Source: a virus. From it: a stretch of 64,000 nt of DNA. Positions 23,668-31,506 of the stretch are shown here, one piece after another. The first letter of the stretch is position 1. Every line of letters starts with the position of its first letter. Under the pieces are notes generated by a model. It was not told the DNA's origin and did not search any database. It was given only the letters and a program-made list of their open reading frames with translations. Location of the stretch: positions 1 through 64,000 of the IMG/VR virus record IMGVR_UViG_3300035228_001973. One strand, given 5' to 3'. Position numbers and translations under genes: made by a program.

Positions 23668-24526
23668 CTAAAACTAACTTCAACTGTTTTTGTTCAGTTT
23701 GGTACTCTTTTAATCTTTCTCTGGCGACTTCACAGTAATTTTTACTTATATCCATACCAATCCAAGGTCTACCTAACATTTCCGCAGCTAAACAAGTTGT
23801 CCCACTCCCATTAAATGGGTCCATAACTACGTCTTCCTTATATGAAAGAATTTTAATCGCTCTATATGGTATATCCAATGAAAATGTCGCCTTTGTTTTT
23901 TGTCTTGTATCCGCAAAATAATTCCACTGACCAAAGACTAAAGACATAAAATCTTTTTTATCTTTATCCTCATAGACTAACTTCTTTCTAAACTCACCTT
24001 CAATTTTTTCATTAGGAACCATTTGAAACTCACCTTTCCATTGAGGAGTTCCTTTAATATCTTTCTTATGTTTTTTCTTATAAGCAAGAATCACACACTC
24101 CTTAGGATTATAGATATATGGTGAAGACGGGCTCATCCAACTACCCCAAGCAGTTGTTTTTGAACGATGTGGGGAATCTTCTTCTAAATCTACAATACCA
24201 AAGAAACCAAACCCAATCTCTTTCATTATCATCCAAAATTCAGCAGAAAAATATATTCTACCACCTTTTTTTTGTCTGTTAATTTCGTAAGGAATGTTTA
24301 GTGCTATACGACCATCGTCTTTAAGTACTCGATAAGTCTCTCTTAACCATTCTCTTGTAAATTTCCAGTACTCGGCTATTTCTTTATCATCATCCCAACT
24401 ATCATAATCGATACCAACACCATAAGGTGGACTAGTAACAACTAAGTCTACAGTTTTTTCGGACATCTCCGACATAAGTTTACGGCCATCACCGCAATAA
24501 ATTTTATTCTTCTCCATTTTGTTCAA
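23648..24526 (-). CDS. DNA methyltransferase (N6-adenine or N4-cytosine, beta class)
   Basis: The 292-residue enzyme has the catalytic TSPPYG (31-36) near its N-terminus and the SAM-binding region DPFNGSGTTCLAAEMLGRPWIGMDIS near its C-terminus, an order typical of beta-class DNA amino-methyltransferases. Such enzymes mark phage DNA against host restriction. A start at 24517 is equally likely. No restriction partner lies nearby, so it is an orphan. A second, Dam-type methylase is at 54612. Confidence 0.93.
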   Translation of the reverse strand: MNKMEKNKIYCGDGRKLMSEMSEKTVDLVVTSPPYGVGIDYDSWDDDKEIAEYWKFTREWLRETYRVLKDDGRIALNIPYEINRQKKGGRIYFSAEFWMIMKEIGFGFFGIVDLEEDSPHRSKTTAWGSWMSPSSPYIYNPKECVILAYKKKHKKDIKGTPQWKGEFQMVPNEKIEGEFRKKLVYEDKDKKDFMSLVFGQWNYFADTRQKTKATFSLDIPYRAIKILSYKEDVVMDPFNGSGTTCLAAEMLGRPWIGMDISKNYCEVARERLKEYQTEQKQLKLVLDEHTRN

Positions 24527-24740
24527 TTGTTTTAATTCTTCTATCTAAATAAAATAACGCTTTTTTTAAATCTTGTACAGGTGGGTTGTCATCTTTTTTT
24601 CCACTTCTAACTATATACTTTAATACGTTAAATAGATATGCATCTTCATCTAACCCTGTAGCTTCTGCTATTTTTATAACCTCATATGGGTTATCTTCAC
24701 CACCATAATGGTCAGGGTGTGATACTAATTCTTTACTCAT
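24504..24740 (-). CDS. DUF3310 protein
   Basis: The 78-residue protein has the DUF3310 pattern: HPDHYGG, YEVIKIAEATGLDEDAYLFNVLKYIVRSGKK and LKKALFYLDRRI. The family is very common in phages, often near nucleotide-metabolism genes, and is sometimes called a nucleotide-kinase-like SaV protein; its activity is not established. It overlaps both neighbours. Confidence 0.9.
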   Translation of the reverse strand: MSKELVSHPDHYGGEDNPYEVIKIAEATGLDEDAYLFNVLKYIVRSGKKDDNPPVQDLKKALFYLDRRIKTIEQNGEE

Positions 24741-24948
24741 TACCTTTAGCTTTTAAAACATAATAGTCATCAGCGTGTTTACTAACCTCTATTAAGTCTC
24801 TATTAATTAATTGTTTTAAAATTATTCTAGTTTTTTCTGTAGACTCACATAAAATATAATCCGATATGTAATTGATATGAATAGGTACCCTAAGTTTACC
24901 TGTTAACATATTCATACGTTCTGTTGGTATTTCAAATTTTTCACTCAT
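24733..24948 (-). CDS. Small hypothetical protein, possibly winged-helix
   Basis: The 71-residue protein has a helix-turn-helix-like layout (SDYILCESTEKTRIILKQLI, then DLIEVSKHADDYYVLK as a possible wing). That would fit a small DNA-binding regulator, but it is weak evidence. It overlaps the DUF3310 gene by 8 bases. Confidence 0.55.
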   Translation of the reverse strand: MSEKFEIPTERMNMLTGKLRVPIHINYISDYILCESTEKTRIILKQLINRDLIEVSKHADDYYVLKAKGNE

Positions 24949-24959
24949 AGTATTATCAT

Positions 24960-25892
24960 TTAATTATTAATTTTCCATTTATTGTAAGGTATCATACTAT
25001 AAGGATGTCTTTCAAAAAAACTTTCATGAATAAAAGTATACTCATTTTCTTGTTTTTTATCAAGATACGCACCCCAAAATGATAACGTTGAATTTGATAA
25101 TATGTGTTTATCACACATACTCATCATATGAACCGCAATATACGGGTCTTCATCAATATAAACAAACTTTTCCTTAGGAAACCCTAATTTGTTTACGAAA
25201 TTTTTGGCAGATTCTAAATTATCTGAAAACACAAGTACTTTATGTCCCTCACTCTCATTATTTAAAATTTTAATAACCCATTCTTCAGGTATTAATTTTA
25301 TATCAAAAAAATTATCTTGTCTACCTCCACCCATTCTTAGATGTAAGGATATACTATTTTTAAATAAACTACCATAATTGTATTCAATATAATTTGTTAT
25401 ATTTTCATCAGGTTCGAATATTTCTAAAATATAATCCCTCTCGTGATGCCAATACAATTTATTAAAAAAGTAACCCTGAAATAGGTAAGGTGGTTTTACT
25501 TTTTGTTTTAAATCGTAGTACACTCCACCTTCACCAGTATCTATATCCCACCCTAAACTTTGGTCAAACCACCACTCAAAGGCGTTAGGTCTACTATCAA
25601 ACCATGGTAACTTAGGGTAAACGTCTCCAAATGATATATGTGGGTCTTTTAATATATGTCCACCCCATGGGTCAAAATGTATATTTCTACCATTTCGATT
25701 AAGATGTTTATTAAATTTAGAACTTTCCGATTGATGTGTCGTCCAATAACCAACGATTGGGTCGTAACTCATTTCTTTGGCGTAGACCATTAAGGTTGCT
25801 GTCTGAAACATCATATTACCCAAACCACCCGCTAAAAGAACTGATACAGTTTTATCTGTAATATTAACGTCTATCGGGTTTTGAAGTTTCAT
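24960..25892 (-). CDS. GT11-like alpha-1,2-fucosyltransferase
   Basis: From the start at 25892 (TAATG overlap with the gene before it) the protein has 310 residues. GT11 motifs are present: LLAGGLGNMMFQ near the N-terminus (GDP-fucose side), ISLHLRMGGG (about 182-190, the HxRxGD-like motif with Gly for Asp), and SNSTLSFWGAYL (266-277). GT11 enzymes move fucose from GDP-fucose to galactose. The changed third motif leaves donor specificity open. Targets could be virion fibres or host surface glycans. Confidence 0.8.
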   Translation of the reverse strand: MKLQNPIDVNITDKTVSVLLAGGLGNMMFQTATLMVYAKEMSYDPIVGYWTTHQSESSKFNKHLNRNGRNIHFDPWGGHILKDPHISFGDVYPKLPWFDSRPNAFEWWFDQSLGWDIDTGEGGVYYDLKQKVKPPYLFQGYFFNKLYWHHERDYILEIFEPDENITNYIEYNYGSLFKNSISLHLRMGGGRQDNFFDIKLIPEEWVIKILNNESEGHKVLVFSDNLESAKNFVNKLGFPKEKFVYIDEDPYIAVHMMSMCDKHILSNSTLSFWGAYLDKKQENEYTFIHESFFERHPYSMIPYNKWKINN

Positions 25893-26314
25893 TAGTTTTG
25901 AGGTTTTTTTATTAAGACCCATTTATGTTCAGAATTTAGTTCAACACTTAAAACAAATTCTTGATTCCACATTTCAGGTTCTATTAATGATAAGAAATAT
26001 TTTCCATCATTTCCATAATAAAGATGATAAATATGACCTATTATTGGCTCAAAAGAAAATTTAGACTCATACACTATTTGATTTAATTTAACTTCATCAA
26101 CTAAATTATTATATTCATCTACTAATTCTTGGTATTTTTTATTGAATTTTTTCTGTATTTTTTGTACATTTTTTTGTTTGTAGGATGAAATATCTTCTAT
26201 TTTAATAACAGGCGCCGATACACTACTCCCATAAGGTAATATATTGGCGTTATATTTTTGAGTTTCTTCGTCCCATACTATATGGTCAGGTTTTTTAAGT
26301 TTAATGTTACTCAT
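25892..26314 (-). CDS. DUF2452-like protein
   Basis: The 140-residue protein shows ANILPYGSSVSAPVIKIED, a helical middle with YQELVDEYNNLVDEVK, and SKFSFEPIIGHIYHLYYGNDGKYFLSLIEPEMW. This order matches DUF2452, a family mostly known from Bacteroidota, which supports the proposed host range. No function is known. It is coupled to the GT11 gene by a 1-base overlap. Confidence 0.75.
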   Translation of the reverse strand: MSNIKLKKPDHIVWDEETQKYNANILPYGSSVSAPVIKIEDISSYKQKNVQKIQKKFNKKYQELVDEYNNLVDEVKLNQIVYESKFSFEPIIGHIYHLYYGNDGKYFLSLIEPEMWNQEFVLSVELNSEHKWVLIKKPQN

Positions 26315-26315
26315 C

Positions 26316-27092
26316 TTAGGACTTTAATTCTTGAATTTTAATTGTTTGAAAAATATAGTTCATAACCTTTCTCTTAGCTATAGATAAAATAGAACCTTCT
26401 AACGGAAATTTTTCTTCGTACCTAACCCTAAAAATAGGATATGAATCTTCTATCTGGTTTAAAAACTTTTCTGATTTTTTTTCATTGAAAATAATAGCTT
26501 TACTTCTAATTAAATTAATTAGACTTTTTTTATCGGTTACGTCTATCACGTCACCTTTATAAATTAAATCTACTTTACATTTATTTTCATTAGTTGTTTT
26601 AGTGTATGTATTAATTCTATATTGATAAACATGTAATAACTCATCATACACAATATAAAAAAACCCTATACCTGGTTTAGTATTTGTTTTTTTAAGGTCA
26701 TTAAAGACAATTCGTATTGAAACATTATCATATAGTAATGTCCATATAGATTTACCTATTAAGAATAAATCCGTTAATCTACTCTGAGAAAACTTTATAA
26801 TCTTTGATATTTCTTCTTTAGTTTCTTTATTATGTCTTAAATTATTATACACCAAATCATCTAATAATATTTCGTCATCAATATCATCTGGTTCCCTATT
26901 AAGTGTAATATATTTAGAACGGTCCTTAATTGAACCAACGTTAGCTAAATGTAATGACAATTCTTGGAAGGATGGGTATAACTTAAATTCATCAAAGTCC
27001 TTATCAACTTTATTGATATAATCTAGTAGAACATATTGCTTATGCTCTAAATCTATAGGTTCTTGTAAAATCCAATTGGTATCTAATCTCAT
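26316..27092 (-). CDS. Hypothetical protein
   Basis: From the chosen start at 27092 (ATGA overlap with the gene upstream; an ATG at 27119 is possible) the protein has 258 residues. It is charged, with REPDDIDDEILLDDLVYNNL and a middle beta region (GIGFFYIVYDELLHVYQYRI). No family was recognised. Confidence 0.65.
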   Translation of the reverse strand: MRLDTNWILQEPIDLEHKQYVLLDYINKVDKDFDEFKLYPSFQELSLHLANVGSIKDRSKYITLNREPDDIDDEILLDDLVYNNLRHNKETKEEISKIIKFSQSRLTDLFLIGKSIWTLLYDNVSIRIVFNDLKKTNTKPGIGFFYIVYDELLHVYQYRINTYTKTTNENKCKVDLIYKGDVIDVTDKKSLINLIRSKAIIFNEKKSEKFLNQIEDSYPIFRVRYEEKFPLEGSILSIAKRKVMNYIFQTIKIQELKS

Positions 27093-28519
27093 ATTCTCTT
27101 TAGTCTTCCTTTTTCCCAAACATTGTGGTTGGGGCCAAGCTTGTACCTAAAATAAGGCGAAGTGTTGGCTCTGTAAAGACTAACGAGTCCAGCATCTTTC
27201 ATTGAACTGAACATTGTTGAGAGATATCCTGAAAATACTACTTCTTCAGGGTCTTTTTCTAAGACATTAATTAAGAAATCTCTCTTACTGGCTGGTTCCC
27301 CTTCATTTGTTTTTTGAGTTATATAATTTAAAAATTTAATGTAAGCATTATCAGGATTTCTACTTTCAAAACGGTAATTTGAATGTGAGTTTACAGGGTT
27401 CCAAAACTTAAAACCTTCTTGATTACCCACACTTAACTCTTCATGTAATTCTTCAATAAAGAAATTAAATATATCTCTAATAACTTTATAATTAGTATGT
27501 ATAGTATTTTGACTTAATAAGTGTGCTAAATCATATGGGTCCGATTTAGACTCAAGATATTCTACCATTTCATATAGAGGTCTCCTATCATAAACATAAT
27601 TTGGAGTACTGTTTCTTAATTCCCTAAATTCTATTTCCTCATCGTTATCACTTACTTTAATCATAATACGTTTTTCACCATACCAACCGACTACAAGTGG
27701 TCTCGTACCTTTATCATCACCAATTATATTAACTAACTTATCGTATAAAACATATTTTCTAATTTTACTAAAATTAAACTTATTTTCTCTAATAAGTTTA
27801 ATTAACATAATCTCTAAACTTTTAGATTCATCAACTTTATGATTTTCTTCAATATCTTTTTCAATCGAATTGAAAGCTGAATTAGTAGATAAAAAACCTA
27901 ATAGATTAGAATTAAAATTATCTTTAGCATCAAAAAGTGAGTACCTATCCTCAGCTACATTATAATGAATGGCGATTTTATAATAATCATTATCTTTATT
28001 TAAATTTTTAAATATAAAATAATACAAAGGACCTCTATCATTATAGGCTCTAAATGCGTTACCACCAGATGTGGCTGACGTACACCATTTGGTACCCTGA
28101 CCATAATAACATGATGATTTTTGAGTAAGTGGTTTAACTATTAAAACTTCAGAGTCCTCATATATCTTTGAGGTACCCGCTTCTACTTTAGTTTTTTCTT
28201 CACTTTTTGTGTCACCGTAAACCTCTAACGTATCGATAAGGTCCTGAATGTTTTTATATTGATTAATATCTTTGTATTGTAAGTTTTTCCTTACTCTATC
28301 AAATTTTTCAACCCAATTAATTGCACTATCTAAAGAAATAATTGTATTACCGAAGTCATCAAAATTTCTCTTAAGTACCCAATTTACATATTTATAATTT
28401 GTTTTCTTATTGAATTCATGGTCTAAGAACTCCTCTATTGTTTTGCGTAACTCAGGGTTCTCATCAAAACGATTGAGTATATCTTCTCTTCTACCTTCTA
28501 TTAAATTTAATAACTTCAT
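27089..28519 (-). CDS. GTKWCT-family protein, copy 1
   Basis: The 476-residue protein begins MKLLNLIEGRREDILNRF, with L-I-E fitting the prohead-protease rule. It has KYVNWVLK at 43-50, NQYKNIQDLI near 87, and the block SCYYGQGTKWCTSAT at 136-150 followed by FRAYNDRGPLYYFIFK. The same order occurs in the genes at 28519 and 53220, so these are paralogues. The C-terminal third (ERKREFLINVLEKDPEEV-like helices) looks like a winged-helix or helical domain. The paired Cys residues may be catalytic or metal-binding. The function is unknown. Confidence 0.7.
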   Translation of the reverse strand: MKLLNLIEGRREDILNRFDENPELRKTIEEFLDHEFNKKTNYKYVNWVLKRNFDDFGNTIISLDSAINWVEKFDRVRKNLQYKDINQYKNIQDLIDTLEVYGDTKSEEKTKVEAGTSKIYEDSEVLIVKPLTQKSSCYYGQGTKWCTSATSGGNAFRAYNDRGPLYYFIFKNLNKDNDYYKIAIHYNVAEDRYSLFDAKDNFNSNLLGFLSTNSAFNSIEKDIEENHKVDESKSLEIMLIKLIRENKFNFSKIRKYVLYDKLVNIIGDDKGTRPLVVGWYGEKRIMIKVSDNDEEIEFRELRNSTPNYVYDRRPLYEMVEYLESKSDPYDLAHLLSQNTIHTNYKVIRDIFNFFIEELHEELSVGNQEGFKFWNPVNSHSNYRFESRNPDNAYIKFLNYITQKTNEGEPASKRDFLINVLEKDPEEVVFSGYLSTMFSSMKDAGLVSLYRANTSPYFRYKLGPNHNVWEKGRLKRI

Positions 28520-30138
28520 TATTCTGTTCTAAAGACGTGATACCAAGTATCACCTATCATTACTTCATTATCTACTCCATCGTAACTACTAAGAGAATTA
28601 CCCACACCATCGCTATCAATTGCTGACTCAAATAACGCATCTTTATCGACATAGTCACTTATATCTAAACCATAATCGGTCATACTAGCCATCATATCAT
28701 ACATGACATCATTAACTCTACTATTTACCATATCTTCAATTTGTTCCTCTGTCGGTTCACCTTCAGGGTCAGATTCAATATCTGTTATTTCATCATCTAT
28801 TTCATTCCATCTATCTTCAGCTAATTCTACCTCATCTTCATTATATACGTCATCTACATTTCTAGTTATCTCATCTAACTCTTCTGCCTCTTCTTTTAAT
28901 TTGGCTACTTGAGATTCTTGTTCGTCTGATAGTGGTAATTCGTCTGTATCAAAATATGATTCATAATTATTATTTACATCATCTTCAAACATATCATAAA
29001 AATAATCTCTAACTTCCTGCTCATCAATATGACTTTCAATAAACGAGCTGCTCCATCCGTCAGCCCCTTGGTCATCCCATAGTCCTTCCATATATTCTTT
29101 AGCCGCTTGCCATACTTCATCCCACGTACCAACAGCAAAGGTTATTCCAGTATCATCATCACCTACCCATTCAAATGTTGGTAAATCATAATGACTATAC
29201 TGTGACGGGATTAAATCATATATACTTTCACCTTCTTCTTCATCAACAGATACACCGTACTCATCAACCATAACTTCAAATACCGCATTAGCCTCTATAG
29301 CTTGTTGGTCAGGTTCGTTTTCTAAATTCCATGAATCCTCTTCTTTTCTTTCATCCGCATCAGCCCTTAACTGAGCAATTCTACGTCTTTCAGCCACTTT
29401 TCTTAATCTTTCTCTTTCAAGTCTAGCCGCCTCTTTATCTTTAAAGATATTAATCTCTCTTTGGTAGTTAGTATTAATGTATTTATCAATCGCGTTTTGA
29501 ATTTCATCATATTCTGGAGTACCTAATATCCACCCATCTTTAAAAGATTTATCAGGTGCATCATAGAATGTTTTATCTCCATCATATTTTTGTAATAAAG
29601 CCACTTTATAATATTTGTCATTACTTTTTGCTTTTTTATCTAAGATATAGAAAAGTTTACCATCTACATTGTAGTTATCGAAATGTGAAGAACCATTCAT
29701 AGAGGCAGTACACCACTTAGTACCAGCACCATAATAACAACTCGCCTTATGTGTTTGAGGAGTTACAACCGTAAATCGGTCATCTTCATAAACAACATCA
29801 GCACCATCAACAGATTTAACTGTACGTCTAACTTTATTCTCATGATTATTAATAGCAGTTATTATCTCATCTAAAGTTTTAAATTGATTAATATCTTTTT
29901 GTTGTAGAGCTTGTTGGTACTTAATAAATTTCTCAACTACTTTTTCAGCTTTACTTAAATTCTCATCAAAATTTTCTGTAGGTATAACTTTACCTAAAAA
30001 TGTAAGGAATTTTTGATTAGGGGCTAATTGTCTAGATAGGGTAAAAACTTTTTTAAGTTGTTCGTCAGAAAACTTGTCTCTAAACATTCTTAAAAAATCA
30101 TCCTTCCTACTTTCTAATAAAACTTGACTAAGATTCAT
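28519..30138 (-). CDS. GTKWCT-family protein, copy 2
   Basis: The 539-residue protein starts MNLSQVLLESRKDDFLRMF (L-L-E site). It carries INQFKTLDEII at about 83-93, SCYYGAGTKWCTASM at 133-147 and FDNYNVDGKLFYILDKK. After residue 240 it becomes very acidic and charged (DERKEEDSWNLENEPDQQAI, then many E/D runs), quite unlike copy 1. It shares its stop/start with copy 1 by one base (TAATG). An internal virion protein or an injected effector is possible. Confidence 0.7.
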   Translation of the reverse strand: MNLSQVLLESRKDDFLRMFRDKFSDEQLKKVFTLSRQLAPNQKFLTFLGKVIPTENFDENLSKAEKVVEKFIKYQQALQQKDINQFKTLDEIITAINNHENKVRRTVKSVDGADVVYEDDRFTVVTPQTHKASCYYGAGTKWCTASMNGSSHFDNYNVDGKLFYILDKKAKSNDKYYKVALLQKYDGDKTFYDAPDKSFKDGWILGTPEYDEIQNAIDKYINTNYQREINIFKDKEAARLERERLRKVAERRRIAQLRADADERKEEDSWNLENEPDQQAIEANAVFEVMVDEYGVSVDEEEGESIYDLIPSQYSHYDLPTFEWVGDDDTGITFAVGTWDEVWQAAKEYMEGLWDDQGADGWSSSFIESHIDEQEVRDYFYDMFEDDVNNNYESYFDTDELPLSDEQESQVAKLKEEAEELDEITRNVDDVYNEDEVELAEDRWNEIDDEITDIESDPEGEPTEEQIEDMVNSRVNDVMYDMMASMTDYGLDISDYVDKDALFESAIDSDGVGNSLSSYDGVDNEVMIGDTWYHVFRTE

Positions 30139-30155
30139 AATATTGTACTTTTATC

Positions 30156-30164
30156 ATAAATATA
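30156..30164 (-). promoter_or_regulatory. TATATTTAT element (putative phage promoter)
   Basis: TATATTTAT on the minus strand, 17 bases upstream of the ATG at 30138, in the divergent gap before the plus-strand genes. Confidence 0.35.
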
Positions 30165-30240
30165 AATAAAAACCGATTATTACATTAATTCATGGTTACT
30201 TATATTTATTATTATAAACTTTACTAAAAAAATATCAACT

Positions 30241-30372
30241 ATGGGATGCGGATGTAAAAACAAAAACAAAAACCAAACAAAACAAAGTTCACAAACTGTT
30301 AAAAGTACAAACACTCAAACTGTTAAAGAAGCCATCAAAAAGACGGTTGAAAAGTATTACGATAAGAAGTAA
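30241..30372 (+). CDS. Small Cys/Lys-rich protein (MGCGCK)
   Basis: A 43-residue frame starts MGCGCKNKNKNQTKQ and ends with a lysine-rich helix (EAIKKTVEKYYDKK). It has its own upstream TATTTATTA element (30203) and a strong terminator 29 bases after the stop, which makes it a complete small transcription unit. Similar MGCGC-starting small proteins are known from large phages; their job is unknown, and metal binding by the Cys pair is a guess. Confidence 0.65.
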   Translation: MGCGCKNKNKNQTKQSSQTVKSTNTQTVKEAIKKTVEKYYDKK

Positions 30373-30400
30373 TTAAATAAAATAAGGGATTGGGGTAAAT

Positions 30401-30426
30401 AGGTGAGGTAAAACTCACCTTTTTTT
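30401..30426 (+). terminator. Rho-independent terminator
   Basis: AGGTGAG and CTCACCT form a 7-pair hairpin with a 6-base loop, followed by TTTTTT. It ends the unit of the small MGCGCK gene. Confidence 0.88.
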
Positions 30427-30427
30427 A

Positions 30428-30436
30428 TATTTATAT
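30428..30436 (+). promoter_or_regulatory. TATTTATAT element (putative phage promoter)
   Basis: TATTTATAT directly follows the terminator at 30401-30426 and lies 14 bases before the ATG at 30451. Its position between a terminator and the next gene supports a promoter role. Confidence 0.4.
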
Positions 30437-30450
30437 GTAAATAACTTGTT

Positions 30451-31506
30451 ATGAAAGAAAAAATTATCGATATACTATCGGGAGGTTCAGGTGAGGTTGA
30501 AGACTTTATCAACCGTTATCTCAATGGAGATAAGGATAGTTTTTTTGATTTGTTAGAAAGGTTTGGGTTACTTCAAAACTCCGACACATACGAAAGTGTT
30601 ATTGAAATGTTTCCAATGACTTATCTAAGAAAGAGTTATATTGATGACCGTACAAAAACTATCGATAACATTGTTTCCACTTATAGTGATATAACTAAAA
30701 AAGGTGATAAATATTTTTTAACTCTTGGTGAGAGGTCAGACTTAAGTAGTTTTTTTAAATCAGATGACGGTAATCGTGAAATGTCATCATCAGAACTTGT
30801 TAAAAATATTTTAGGTGAAGATGATTGGTTCGAACCATTTCAAGATGTTACTCAAAATTTGTATACCGATGTTATTGAAGAGTTAAATGAAAAAAATAAG
30901 TTCTTACTTGCCAAATCAATATCTCAAGAATTATATGGAACTCAGATTTCTCCCGAAACTGAATTATTAGAAAATATCGCCGAAGACCAAGGTCATCCTG
31001 ATTATGTTGATGTTACAGACCCTATGTTAGTAATGGATATTTTAGAAGAAGATGAAACATCTACTAAAGTTTTATTAGATGAAGCTTCTGAAGTTTCAAG
31101 TAATTTATATTCACTTCACCATAACTCATATAATACTGCGTATACCGATGAAAAGTATAACGAAATAATGAGTGAAGTTAGAAGTTTATTGGAGATAGAT
31201 AATAGTGGTGATTGGGAATCTAAGACCATAAAGAATAGTAAAGGTGAGGAGAAAACTATATATAACTACATCATTGAAGTTACCAAATTCATACCTTTTT
31301 TATTTAGTTCAATTTTTAATGATGACTATCAATTAGATGATTATAGAAATGCATTTGACTATTATGGTGACTTTGAAGACCTCACTAAAGAAATGATTAC
31401 TGAGGAAGTAATTGAAGGTGCCTCAATGAGTAGAAGTTATTATGATTATGCCGACCATACTTTAGTTAAAAAGTATTTAAATGATATGATTATTGATTAC
31501 GTTTAA
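30451..31506 (+). CDS. Hypothetical acidic protein
   Basis: The 351-residue protein is acidic and helical throughout, with DDWFEPFQDVTQNLY, DEASEVSSNLYSLHHN and an ending SYYDYADHTLVKKYLNDMI. No domain was recognised. It overlaps the end of the convergent collagen gene by 17 bases, and it is separately controlled by a terminator and promoter-like element upstream. Confidence 0.7.
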   Translation: MKEKIIDILSGGSGEVEDFINRYLNGDKDSFFDLLERFGLLQNSDTYESVIEMFPMTYLRKSYIDDRTKTIDNIVSTYSDITKKGDKYFLTLGERSDLSSFFKSDDGNREMSSSELVKNILGEDDWFEPFQDVTQNLYTDVIEELNEKNKFLLAKSISQELYGTQISPETELLENIAEDQGHPDYVDVTDPMLVMDILEEDETSTKVLLDEASEVSSNLYSLHHNSYNTAYTDEKYNEIMSEVRSLLEIDNSGDWESKTIKNSKGEEKTIYNYIIEVTKFIPFLFSSIFNDDYQLDDYRNAFDYYGDFEDLTKEMITEEVIEGASMSRSYYDYADHTLVKKYLNDMIIDYV

